Below are positions 34,057 through 41,655 of a stretch of DNA of 41,716 nucleotides, piece after piece. The position numbers and the translations under genes are program-made. Numbering within the stretch: the stretch's first letter is position 1; each line of letters begins with the position of its first letter. Source of the stretch: an uncultured Bacteroidales bacterium (GTDB lineage Bacteria > Bacteroidota > Bacteroidia > Bacteroidales > Muribaculaceae); NCBI GenBank assembly GCA_947176235.1, contig CAMWPM010000016.1, positions 1 through 41,716 on the forward strand, in the 5' to 3' direction. The notes under the pieces were generated by a model that was not told the origin of the DNA, ran no database searches, and worked only from the letters and a program-made list of their open reading frames with translations.

Positions 34057-35082
34057 CTAATTGAGAAATTTCGACATATTGAGTGACAAACTGAGCATAA
34101 GGACGGATGCTCCGGAATGTGGTTGGGCGAAAGCCAGCCCAACAGACATTTTTGTGGCATTGAATCCCGCACCCACCGACCACCCTGAAAGGAATGATCT
34201 GGAATAACGTGCCATGTCAGTATGCGTCTTGTAATTGTAGCCAAGAGAGATGTAAAAGCGGTCAGATGGAACGAAGTCCACTCCAAACACAAGATGCCGC
34301 ATGAGATTGGAGAAGAATGAATCTTTCTTTACAAGTTCTTCCCCACTGTCAGCATCAACCGCTTTAAAGTAGGGGAGATTCCAACGGGTCAGATGCCATG
34401 CCGTGACGCTGAAACGGAACGGAACATTGACAAGCCCCTTGGTGATACCGAGACGAACATCGGTGGGGAGAGACGTGGACCGCTCGTCAAATTTCTTTAC
34501 CTGTCCTCCAAGATTTGCTACGACAGCAGAAAATGAGAAGTCACGGTCAGGATCGTAATAGTTGACACCTAAATCAGTGGCAATAGCCCATGCCGTATAT
34601 ATATCGTAGGATGAGTAGACGCCTTTGATTGTGAAACCTCCGCGCCACCGCTCAGAGAGATCGTGGGCGAAAGATCCGGAGAAAGTGACGTCCTTGGGCG
34701 AGAAACTTCCGAGTTCGGCACCGGAGACGTCAGTGGATTTGATATCGCCGTAACCCATGTAAGAAATCCCTACAGCCCATGCGCCCAATTCGCCTGCCGA
34801 ATGGGAGTAACGGATTCCGGCAATGTTGCTGTCGGAGAAATAACGGGAATAATTGAGGGCGAACTGTCCGCTCATCTCCGGTCCAAGTAGACCGGGATTT
34901 TGATCCGATACCTCAAGATTATCATCGATTGTGGATATATTGATTCCACCAAGACCGTAGATGCGTGCAGAAGAAGTGATGTCAAGAAAGTTGTAGCCGT
35001 TGCTGCCGGTCTGAGCCCATGAGGCATTACCGAAAGCAACGGCACCTATCAGCGCCATGATTGTCTTTAAGGAGCAATACAT
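34057..35082 (-). CDS. porQ: type IX secretion system protein PorQ
   Basis: A 341-residue outer-membrane beta-barrel of the PorV/PorQ (FadL-like) group: signal peptide (cut near SWAQ, residue 24), then GSNGYNFLDITSSARIYGLGG, the PorQ-type N-terminus, and strands alternating aromatic and small residues to the end. In Porphyromonas, PorQ works in the type IX secretion attachment complex with PorU, PorV and PorZ. Position next to cmk and ispH agrees with that genome. None of the window's secreted enzymes shows a type IX C-terminal signal that I can recognise. The first Met lies almost at the predicted transcription start. Confidence 0.9.
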   Translation of the reverse strand: MYCSLKTIMALIGAVAFGNASWAQTGSNGYNFLDITSSARIYGLGGINISTIDDNLEVSDQNPGLLGPEMSGQFALNYSRYFSDSNIAGIRYSHSAGELGAWAVGISYMGYGDIKSTDVSGAELGSFSPKDVTFSGSFAHDLSERWRGGFTIKGVYSSYDIYTAWAIATDLGVNYYDPDRDFSFSAVVANLGGQVKKFDERSTSLPTDVRLGITKGLVNVPFRFSVTAWHLTRWNLPYFKAVDADSGEELVKKDSFFSNLMRHLVFGVDFVPSDRFYISLGYNYKTHTDMARYSRSFLSGWSVGAGFNATKMSVGLAFAQPHSGASVLMLSLSLNMSKFLN

Positions 35083-35086
35083 AGCG

Positions 35087-35118
35087 CAAAATTAGAAATT
35101 TTCTTTCAAATAGTCAAT
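35087..35118 (-). promoter_or_regulatory. promoter of the porQ operon
   Basis: TAATTTTG at 35094-35087 on the minus strand, with a near -33 ATTG (35118-35115) 20 nt upstream. The -7 box ends 4 nt before the porQ ATG, implying a leaderless or nearly leaderless message. Confidence 0.55.
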
Positions 35119-35155
35119 ATCATTAAGAGTAATTAATAGCCAAATAAGCCCCCGT

Positions 35156-35500
35156 TCATTCACGTTTTACAATCGGGATAATTATCAACGCCCAGAGGAT
35201 TGTGGCAAACATCGTCATGCCAATAATGAAAAGGAGATCGCCATAGGTAGTGGCTTCCGGCTGGGCGATTACGTTGCTGACACGACGGGTGATCACTGCA
35301 ATTACAGTCACTACAGCTATAATGTAGGAGCAGATTTCCACCACCGAGAACAAAGGTCGGCGCTTGGGTGGAAGCCTGTTCATTACCTTGCGGGTAAACC
35401 AGGGGGTGACCGGAGCCTTAGAGAGACGTCGGTCAAGCATTTCGGAAATGCGACGGTCAACGTTGAGGCGGGAATCGGAGGAGTTGGTGTTATCTTTCAT
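35156..35500 (-). CDS. small two-helix membrane protein, possible anti-sigma factor
   Basis: A 114-residue protein: a charged N-terminal part of about 48 residues (with repeated RR/KR), then two transmembrane helices (about 52-70 and 86-108). Its ATG overlaps the sigma-factor stop by 4 bp (ATGA). That position and topology suit a membrane-bound regulator of the sigma factor, but no anti-sigma motif such as a zinc-binding HxxxCxxC is present. The function is inferred only from context. Confidence 0.7.
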   Translation of the reverse strand: MKDNTNSSDSRLNVDRRISEMLDRRLSKAPVTPWFTRKVMNRLPPKRRPLFSVVEICSYIIAVVTVIAVITRRVSNVIAQPEATTYGDLLFIIGMTMFATILWALIIIPIVKRE

Positions 35501-36051
35501 ATCAGAGAATCGTTGGTTAAGAAACGGGACATCTTGGCGCGGGAGCGGGCAAGATATACCTTGACTGTTCCTTCGGGAATATCGGTGATTTTTGCTATCT
35601 TTTTTATGGGTTGTCCTTCAAGGTAGAAGAGAAGTGTGACCGTGCGTTCTTTGGGCGACAGAAGTTTCAGGCACTGCTCCACATCCATCGCTGCGTCGAC
35701 AGCCGAATCATGCGACTCGGCGGCTGGCTGAAGGGATGGAGCGAGATCTTCGACGGAGTCGTCGGAGAGGCGGGATGAACGGCGCAACTCGTTGATGTAC
35801 TGATTATATGCAATCTGATAAAGCCAGGTTCGAAAGCTTGAAATCGCCTTGAATGACTTTATGGAGATATAAGCCTTGAGAAATGTCTCCTGTCCGATGT
35901 CGTCGGTGAGCGATGCGTCACCACCAGTGAGATGGAGAATGAAGCGCCGCAGGCCTTCCTGATGCTCCACGACCAGTCGCCCGAAGGCATCGCGATCGTC
36001 GGTCGCGATGCATCGGGTGACAAGTGCTATTTCTTCTAAGCGTGAAAGCAT
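35497..36051 (-). CDS. ECF-type RNA polymerase sigma factor
   Basis: A 184-residue group 4 sigma factor. Region 2 includes DDIGQETFLKAYISIKSF and the SSFRTWLYQIAYNQYINELRR promoter-melting part (about 70-95). Region 4 includes LSPKERTVTLLFYLEGQPIKKIAKITDIPEGTVKVYLARSR, a helix-turn-helix that reads the -35 element. There is no region 1 or 3. It lies between a DUF6249-like membrane protein gene and a small membrane protein gene, and a TGTAAC-N17-CGTC site stands before the unit. Confidence 0.94.
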   Translation of the reverse strand: MLSRLEEIALVTRCIATDDRDAFGRLVVEHQEGLRRFILHLTGGDASLTDDIGQETFLKAYISIKSFKAISSFRTWLYQIAYNQYINELRRSSRLSDDSVEDLAPSLQPAAESHDSAVDAAMDVEQCLKLLSPKERTVTLLFYLEGQPIKKIAKITDIPEGTVKVYLARSRAKMSRFLTNDSLI

Positions 36052-36106
36052 TACGGAAGATTATTTACAGGACAGGAGTGGAATTGGTGAATGAGGGAGG
36101 GGAGAA

Positions 36107-36913
36107 TCAGTTGCGTATGATGAACAGATTGACAAGCTTTGCGGCAGCAATCAGAATCAACGTGAGTCCTGCAATGACCGCCATTTCGGGAGTTCTGACA
36201 CACATAAAGAAGATAAATAGGCTTATTCCTATGGCAAGCAACATCAGAGCATTATTGAATTTCTTCTGATTACAGATCACAGTGCGTCGAATTGATGATC
36301 CGATCCCTTCAGTAGCCTGGTCGGATGCAGACTGTTCGGAGCCCGGAACAGGGGGGATATTTTCGGTACCTGATGAACCGGAATTCATGTTTCTCGGATC
36401 ATTGACATATATATGACGAACCTCGGTAACGGTTCCGCCATAGAATGCCGGAGGAAGCTGATAATTGTTCTCGATCGCTTTTTCGATAATGGCATTGCGA
36501 CGACGATTGCGAGCGGATACATACCGCATCACCATCAATGTGATGAAAACAATCAATGCAATCGGAATGACGATTGAAGTAATCACAACTGCCGCGATTA
36601 TTCTGATCCTGTTTTTCTCGGGTACAAATTCCGGTTCTTCCGGCATACGGTAGGTAATGCTCGTGACGTTGGCAGCATTGATAGAGTCGATGAACTCAGT
36701 GCGCTTGGCAATCGTATCGCCGTTCTGACTTAGAACTACAATAATCGCATTGGATTGAAGCGGAGAGTTCAGCGCATCGTCGATCTTTCTTTTTTGCTGA
36801 TTAACTTCTCGTTTTAAATCGCGATAGCGGGAGTATTCATCTCCTTCAAACTCGCAGGATGAGAACCCAAAGGCGAGCACGCATAACATAAATGAACAGA
36901 TAGCTTTAATCAT
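36107..36913 (-). CDS. membrane protein of unknown function, DUF6249-like
   Basis: A 268-residue protein. N-terminal lipoprotein-like signal (FSSC, Cys20); charged, coiled-coil-like stretch about 25-48; one transmembrane helix (about 103-130) followed by RNRRRNAIIEKAIENNYQLPP, the landmark shared with Bacteroidetes DUF6249 proteins; a Ser/Gly-rich linker; and two C-terminal helices (about 218-265). Such proteins often lie beside ECF sigma genes. It is the first gene of the sigma operon, 55 bp before the sigma gene. It may be a signal input or a target; this is inference. Confidence 0.75.
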   Translation of the reverse strand: MIKAICSFMLCVLAFGFSSCEFEGDEYSRYRDLKREVNQQKRKIDDALNSPLQSNAIIVVLSQNGDTIAKRTEFIDSINAANVTSITYRMPEEPEFVPEKNRIRIIAAVVITSIVIPIALIVFITLMVMRYVSARNRRRNAIIEKAIENNYQLPPAFYGGTVTEVRHIYVNDPRNMNSGSSGTENIPPVPGSEQSASDQATEGIGSSIRRTVICNQKKFNNALMLLAIGISLFIFFMCVRTPEMAVIAGLTLILIAAAKLVNLFIIRN

Positions 36914-36961
36914 AATATTTCAGTATTTTATTAAAATTTTTTTGATTGATTACATACTTTA

Positions 36962-36988
36962 GACGGATAAAAGGCAAAACAGGTTACA
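36962..36988 (-). promoter_or_regulatory. ECF-type promoter before the DUF6249-sigma operon
   Basis: Minus strand: TGTAAC (36988-36983), 17 nt, CGTC (36965-36962). It has the form of ECF sigma promoters (AAC-type -35, CGTC -10) and not TTTG/TAnnTTTG. It lies 49 nt before the ATG at 36913. A similar site precedes the other ECF operon. Confidence 0.5.
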
Positions 36989-37290
36989 AATTTGGAAATT
37001 TTTTTTCAATTTTTATTGCAAAAAAATTGATATCAATATGTAAGAGGTAGATGTTTAGAACGTTAGTAAAAGAGTAGCTCAAAAATTAAGGTCATGGAAC
37101 TGCCTGATTAGACCAGCCATTTCTCCACAGGAAATGGGATATATAAAAATAAATTTGAAATAGTTTGAAATTTTGAATAAGTTAAAGCCAAATTTGAACT
37201 ATAAGTCATGAAAAATAGGAAATAAAGGAATCGTTAATCTTAAAAAAGCCGAGAAACAGAGGCTTCGCAGGATAAAAAAAGTAAAAAAGA

Positions 37291-37321
37291 TTTGTCAGAC
37301 AAAATAAAAGTCGTAACTTTG
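37291..37321 (+). promoter_or_regulatory. consensus promoter of rpsP
   Basis: TTTG (37291-37294), 19 nt, TAACTTTG (37314-37321), 45 nt before the rpsP ATG. It is a perfect -33/-7 match, as expected for a ribosomal protein gene. Confidence 0.8.
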
Positions 37322-37366
37322 CAGTCGCAAAAAACCACTACAAAACCAATTTAATTAATTCAATTA

Positions 37367-37912
37367 ATGGCAACAAAAATTAGATTACAGCGTCATGGTC
37401 GCAAGAACTATGCGTTTTATCCTATTGTTATCGCCGATAGCAGGGCACCACGAGATGGTAGATTTATTGAAAGGATAGGTTCTTATAATCCGAACACTAA
37501 TCCTGCTACAATAACTCTCAACTTCGAGAGGGCTTTGTATTGGGTAAATGTAGGCGCCCAGCCTACCGACACCGTCCGCTCGATTCTTTCGAACGAAGGC
37601 GTAATGCTGATGAAGCATCTTCAGGGTGGTGTGAAGAAAGGCGCATTTGACGAAGCAGAGGCACAGCGTCGCTTTGATGCCTGGAAGGCAAAGAAGCAGG
37701 CCGCAGTAGATGCTCTGAAGTCAAGCATGGCCGATAAGAAGGAACTCGCCGCCAAGAAGCGTCTGGAGGAGGAGCAGGCCAAGAATCAGGCAAAGGCTGA
37801 GGTTGTAGCCAAGAAGAAGGCTGAAATCGCAGCTGCCAAGGCAGAAGCAGAGGCCGCCGCAAAGGCTGAGGCTGAAGCAGCAGCCACCGAGGAAGCTCCC
37901 GCAGCTGAATAA
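37367..37912 (+). CDS. rpsP: 30S ribosomal protein S16 with long C-terminal extension
   Basis: 181 residues. The first about 85 are standard S16 ([35 protein letters not shown], then [10 protein letters not shown] and the [13 protein letters not shown] segment). The remaining about 95 form a low-complexity Lys/Ala/Glu-rich helix ending EEAPAAE. E. coli S16 is 82 residues; extended forms are common in Bacteroidetes. The tail probably lies on the outside of the small subunit near its assembly site. It is monocistronic, with a terminator about 140 nt downstream. Confidence 0.97.
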   Translation: MATKIRLQRHGRKNYAFYPIVIADSRAPRDGRFIERIGSYNPNTNPATITLNFERALYWVNVGAQPTDTVRSILSNEGVMLMKHLQGGVKKGAFDEAEAQRRFDAWKAKKQAAVDALKSSMADKKELAAKKRLEEEQAKNQAKAEVVAKKKAEIAAAKAEAEAAAKAEAEAAATEEAPAAE

Positions 37913-38048
37913 TTTGGCTAAGGGATGAGCGGAGGAACGCATAATTCCGAAGTTCATATACAGTTTCCCCCTCTGACCTAAACCGTCAACAGTCGTGTTG
38001 TGAAACTGATGGTTAATCTTTAAGTTTCTGCAATACTTCGAAAATTAA

Positions 38049-38091
38049 GAACAGCCACGATATCACATAAGATATCGTGGCTGTTCTTTTT
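38049..38091 (+). terminator. terminator of rpsP
   Basis: A perfect 16-bp stem (38049-38064 with 38071-38086), a 6-nt loop, then T5. It is the strongest hairpin in the window. Confidence 0.92.
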
Positions 38092-38264
38092 CCCCGTTAT
38101 GTCAGCTATGAGTGTAAGATCAGGTTATTGAAATATCAGCGCATTGAAAATTGTGTTTAGGGATTTAGATTACCCATTTTAATTTGAGAAAATGACAAAA
38201 TTTTTGAGAAAAAATAAACCTATGTTTATAATTTGAGATATCGAAAGAAATATTCATGAAGGAA

Positions 38265-38296
38265 TTTGGGAGTGTTGGGTGATATTGGTACCTTTA
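38265..38296 (+). promoter_or_regulatory. near-consensus promoter of the secreted unknown at 38325
   Basis: TTTG (38265-38268), 20 nt, TACCTTTA (38289-38296). One mismatch in the -7 box (TTTA for TTTG). The leader is about 25 nt. Confidence 0.5.
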
Positions 38297-38324
38297 ACGG
38301 AAGTAAAACCAATAATTGATTGTC

Positions 38325-39008
38325 ATGAAAAAGAATTTGCAAATTATCCTGATTTTTTTTGCGTTAATAAGCATCGGCGTTGCGGCTGCCAAAAAGAAGG
38401 AACCATTACGGCTCCCCTCAATAGCTTTGACTCTGAATGACGGGAGTGTAATCAATGGATTCCTGAAGAGTAATCTTCACTACATTAATAAGGATATTTC
38501 AGTGAGCGAGACGGTTGACGGAAAGAAGGAGAAATACAAATTGACTGATATTGATTCGCTTGTCGTAACTTACTTAGACGGCGAAAAAATGACGTTACGT
38601 CCGATATACGTGTGGAATGGATTCTTTAAAAAAGTAGATAAAACTCCCGTACTGGCAAATCTCTGCTATTCGAGTGACAAGATGACATGCTATATGGTGC
38701 CCGGAAGATATGAAAAAACTACCGCGGCTGTGCCATCAAATTATTTTCAAAGCAGTACGACGCGCAAAGATGCCTGGTTATATTACATGCAGATCAAGGA
38801 TAATGGTGACCGCATTTCATTACTTTACACATACATACCATCCAAAAAGATTCCAAAGGTCAAGTCAATTCTGAGTGACATCAAAAACAACTTTGAAAAA
38901 GAGGATTTCAAACTTATCAAAGAAACTATTGAATCGGAAGGGGTTACAGCAGATGAACTGATCGATAAGCCATGGACAGTACTCGAAATTCTTGAAAGGA
39001 AAAAATAA
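38325..39008 (+). CDS. secreted protein of unknown function
   Basis: 227 residues from the ATG at 38325; a TTG three codons earlier is a less likely start. A signal peptide (hydrophobic about 6-24, cut near GVAAA) is followed by a Lys-rich start and a predicted beta-rich domain (about 35-110) with DGSVINGFLKSN and KYKLTDIDSLVVTYLDGEKM, a pattern of short strand repeats seen in other Bacteroidetes secreted proteins. The C-terminal third is helical and charged. No family is recognised. It has its own promoter and precedes the second sigma operon by about 220 nt. Confidence 0.75.
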   Translation: MKKNLQIILIFFALISIGVAAAKKKEPLRLPSIALTLNDGSVINGFLKSNLHYINKDISVSETVDGKKEKYKLTDIDSLVVTYLDGEKMTLRPIYVWNGFFKKVDKTPVLANLCYSSDKMTCYMVPGRYEKTTAAVPSNYFQSSTTRKDAWLYYMQIKDNGDRISLLYTYIPSKKIPKVKSILSDIKNNFEKEDFKLIKETIESEGVTADELIDKPWTVLEILERKK

Positions 39009-39069
39009 AAACCGGCGGAGTAGCCGGATCAAAATTACAGATTTTCAATTCGGTATATTCTATATAAGA

Positions 39070-39104
39070 CAAGGCGCTGTACCAAAATTTGATACAGCGC
39101 CTTG
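39070..39104. repeat. perfect 12-bp inverted repeat without a T run
   Basis: CAAGGCGCTGTA (39070-39081) and its exact complement (39093-39104) enclose an 11-nt loop, between the secreted unknown and the sigma-factor gene. No T run follows on either strand. It may be a weak terminator, an RNA-stabilising hairpin or an operator. Confidence 0.6.
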
Positions 39105-39149
39105 TGATTAGATAATTGGGAGAGGAAACATAATTTTTTTAGATTATTG

Positions 39150-39176
39150 TGTCACAAAAAATATCATACGAACGTC
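39150..39176 (+). promoter_or_regulatory. ECF-type promoter before the second sigma operon
   Basis: TGTCAC (39150-39155), 17 nt, CGTC (39173-39176), 52 nt before the sigma ATG. Spacing and distance to the start codon are almost those of the site at 36962-36988. Confidence 0.45.
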
Positions 39177-39228
39177 ATTATAGTGAAGAGAATTAATAAC
39201 GAAACTGGAAAAAAGAACTGTCACAATC

Positions 39229-39732
39229 ATGACAAGCGGAGAATTCAAAAGCATATTACTGCCATGCTATAAGCGAATGTACTTAACGGCATTGGCGATC
39301 CTCCGTGACCATGATGATGCTTCGGATGCCGTGCAGGATGCGATCACCTCACTATGGCAAAATCATGAAGAGCTAAAGATTCCGGATAATCCGCAGGCTT
39401 TCTGCAACAGGACAATGCGAAATACCTGTATAGACCGCCTGAGATCAAGCTCAAAAAGATATTTCGAAAACATCGACAATCTTGGAGCGATTGCCGATGG
39501 GATGAATGCTGATACGGAAGCCTCCTTCACTACAACAAGTGCATTCATCTCGAAATTGCTTCTTATCTTTAAAGAAAAACAACGTAAAATTCTCATTCTG
39601 AGTATTTTCAGTCAATTGACAAATGACGAGATATGTGAAATAACGGGTGAGACTCCGGAAAACGTCAGGACAATAATCAGCCGAGGAAGAAAAAAGATTA
39701 AAGAGTATCTGAACAATGAAACGGGACAATAA
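39229..39732 (+). CDS. ECF-type RNA polymerase sigma factor
   Basis: A 167-residue group 4 sigma factor. Region 2 has RDHDDASDAVQDAITSLW and RTMRNTCIDRLRS. Region 4 (about 110-160) has FKEKQRKILILSIFSQLTNDEICEITGETPENVRTIISRGRKKI, a helix-turn-helix. It differs clearly in sequence from the sigma factor at 35497, so the two are not a recent duplication. It overlaps the next gene by 17 bp. Confidence 0.93.
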   Translation: MTSGEFKSILLPCYKRMYLTALAILRDHDDASDAVQDAITSLWQNHEELKIPDNPQAFCNRTMRNTCIDRLRSSSKRYFENIDNLGAIADGMNADTEASFTTTSAFISKLLLIFKEKQRKILILSIFSQLTNDEICEITGETPENVRTIISRGRKKIKEYLNNETGQ

Positions 39733-40432
39733 CATACAGCATATCAGAGAACTGCTTGAGAAATACTATCTTGCGGAGACAACGCGAGAGGAGGAGGAAC
39801 GACTTGAGGCGTTCTTCGTCGGGTCGTACGATTCCGATATTCCCGAAGATCTAATGTCGGACCGGACGTATTTTACAGCAATGCAGGAGTTACATCCCAA
39901 GCTTGCAGAGGATGAAGTCCCGAGGGATCTGATAGAAAAACTCGACGGCATCATAGAGCTTGTACCTAAGAACGAGCAAATGAATCGCACAGGAAAGCGG
40001 GGCGTAATATTAAGATACGTGTCAATAGCCGCTGCGGCATGCATCGCAATTGCAGTATTTTTCAAGTTACCGACTTACACTGACAGTCTGATAACTCCAA
40101 GCGCTGAGAATATTGCTGATGCTAAAGAACTAATAATAAGCAAACCTCCTACAATGGATGAGACCGCTCTCCTGACACAGCCGGAGGTAGACAGCAAACT
40201 TAGCGAAGAAAACGTACATCAAAATTATACGAACAAAGAACTCGCATCTTACGGAGAATCCGACCAAACCGACGGATTCGTAGAGATCACAGATCCTGAG
40301 GAGGTGAGAAAAATTGCAGAGGAGATCGGCAATCTCTTAGCGCATAGCGCAACCAAATCGAGCGAAGCGATTGCGCAACTAAGCAACTCAATAGAATCAT
40401 ATAAGGAAATTACTAAAACAATATTGCAATGA
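39716..40432 (+). CDS. probable membrane anti-sigma factor
   Basis: A 238-residue single-pass protein. The N-terminal cytoplasmic part (about 1-95) opens with IRELLEKYYLAETTREEEERLEAFF, the helix pattern common in Bacteroidetes anti-sigma proteins next to ECF genes. One transmembrane helix spans about 98-117, followed by a Ser/Thr- and acid-rich periplasmic part of about 120 residues. It overlaps the sigma gene by 17 bp and the next gene by 4 bp, so stoichiometric expression is expected. No zinc motif is present. The role is inferred from place and topology. Confidence 0.8.
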   Translation: MKRDNNIQHIRELLEKYYLAETTREEEERLEAFFVGSYDSDIPEDLMSDRTYFTAMQELHPKLAEDEVPRDLIEKLDGIIELVPKNEQMNRTGKRGVILRYVSIAAAACIAIAVFFKLPTYTDSLITPSAENIADAKELIISKPPTMDETALLTQPEVDSKLSEENVHQNYTNKELASYGESDQTDGFVEITDPEEVRKIAEEIGNLLAHSATKSSEAIAQLSNSIESYKEITKTILQ

Positions 40433-40914
40433 AAACAACTAACTTTTTATTATGGATCGTACTGTGCATTCTGCCGATCTCGTGCAGTGCACAACGCACT
40501 CTGTCGGAAGTGTCATCGATAAAGGGTGTCACGTCAATATTCATAGGCAAAACAATGCTTAGGCTTGCCGGCACTGCCGTGAAATTTGACGGCGATAAAT
40601 CGGGTGTAGACTACTCCCGGATGATAAAAGATCTTTCTTCGATCGAACTTATCCAATGTGAGAATCCACGTGTGGCAGAGGAAGTCCAGAAAAAATGCGA
40701 CAAGATCTTGTCGGAATATCCTATGGAAATCATTACGGAAGTGACAAGTGATGAAGAAAACGTTGAAATCTCAGGAGTCTTCAACGAAGACGGTGAAACA
40801 CTAAGCATGCTTCTGATCAAAGTCAAGGACAAATATGAGCCAACATATATCCTGCTAAAAGGAAAAATCAACGTCGACACTCTTGCAGAATCATTACATA
40901 ACGAGTCCAACTAA
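40429..40914 (+). CDS. DUF4252-like secreted protein
   Basis: A 161-residue protein with an N-terminal signal (cut near CSAQ; an LPISC lipobox with Cys19 is also possible). The body resembles DUF4252: VSSIKGVTSIFIGKTMLRLAG, then SSIELIQCENPRVAEEVQKKC and EVTSDEENVEISG. DUF4252 proteins are short Bacteroidetes envelope proteins of unknown function, often in ECF operons. It overlaps the anti-sigma gene by 4 bp. Confidence 0.82.
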   Translation: MKTTNFLLWIVLCILPISCSAQRTLSEVSSIKGVTSIFIGKTMLRLAGTAVKFDGDKSGVDYSRMIKDLSSIELIQCENPRVAEEVQKKCDKILSEYPMEIITEVTSDEENVEISGVFNEDGETLSMLLIKVKDKYEPTYILLKGKINVDTLAESLHNESN

Positions 40915-40938
40915 TCAACATTATACATAAATAGCAAA

Positions 40939-41595
40939 ATGAAACGCGTAACATTTATCATCACACTAATTATTACATGTCTGGGCGCCCAGGCACTGAC
41001 CGTCAGGGATATTATCAAGAAATATAAGAAAATTCCCGAGTCACAATATCAGGTGATTAAAGAAAAAGACCTTAAGAAAAAGGTAGCGACCGAGGACTTA
41101 AGTGATGAAGAGAAAGCAATGTGGAGCACAGCAAAGAGAGTGGAGCTCCTCTTAACCCCGGCGGAAGATAGAACCGCGGAGGAACTTGTGTCGGATGTAA
41201 ATTCGTTAGACAACTATAGTCTTGCCTTATCGCTCAGTACATCAAACTATGTGGATGTTCTGGAGACAACTGACGGTGAGTCGAAGCCGGTAGAACCTAA
41301 GAGTTATCTGAAATCCATGATTCAAGAAGTGATTAATCCGACAGTGTATATGGATGTCTATGGTGAGGATACTCCATCGCGACCATTACAATCGGATGAA
41401 TTACTGTCGAAACCTGTAGTTATAATAAAAATGATGGGGATGATCGGAATATGTTATATCGACGGACAAATGCGAGCCTCCGATGCAAAAGATCTCATTA
41501 AGGTGGACACAAGTACTTCGTACACTGTCACTGCAACTCCCGCAGATCACCCGGAGGATGCAAAGACATACGAAGTAAAATCAAAAAAAATGTAA
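40939..41595 (+). CDS. secreted protein of unknown function
   Basis: A 218-residue protein with a signal peptide (about 1-19, cut near AQA). The N-terminal part is Lys/Glu-rich (TVRDIIKKYKKIPESQYQVI) and recalls the helix-forming start of DUF4252-type proteins. The middle is acidic and the end is a Thr/Val-rich beta segment. No enzyme motif is seen. It is 24 bp after the DUF4252-like gene and last in the sigma operon, before a hairpin at 41633. It is a likely target of the sigma factor. Confidence 0.75.
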   Translation: MKRVTFIITLIITCLGAQALTVRDIIKKYKKIPESQYQVIKEKDLKKKVATEDLSDEEKAMWSTAKRVELLLTPAEDRTAEELVSDVNSLDNYSLALSLSTSNYVDVLETTDGESKPVEPKSYLKSMIQEVINPTVYMDVYGEDTPSRPLQSDELLSKPVVIIKMMGMIGICYIDGQMRASDAKDLIKVDTSTSYTVTATPADHPEDAKTYEVKSKKM

Positions 41596-41632
41596 AATTA
41601 TTGCGGAAAGTTGAGAAGGTGAAAAAAAGAAA

Positions 41633-41655
41633 AAGGCTGTCATCACGACAGCCTT
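41633..41655 (+). terminator. terminator of the second sigma operon
   Basis: A 9-bp stem AAGGCTGTC/GACAGCCTT (41633-41641 with 41647-41655) with a 5-nt loop, then a weak T-rich tract (41661-41664), 38 nt after the last stop codon. The remaining bases to 41716 include an ATG at 41694 too close to the edge to judge. Confidence 0.65.

Larger units (their letters stand above)
36914..37366. other. AT-rich intergenic region between the DUF6249-like gene and rpsP
   Basis: It carries the ECF-like promoter (minus, 36962-36988) and the rpsP promoter (plus, 37291-37321). It also has a 7-bp hairpin CCATTTC/GAAATGG (37117-37137) and four TTTGAA copies between 37154 and 37198. I see no ORF or recognised RNA gene. 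Confidence 0.6.
37913..38324. other. rpsP 3' region and intergenic stretch
   Basis: It holds 136 nt of unassigned 3' UTR, the rpsP terminator (38049-38091), and the promoter of the next gene (38265-38296). No ORF with coding character was found. Confidence 0.6.
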
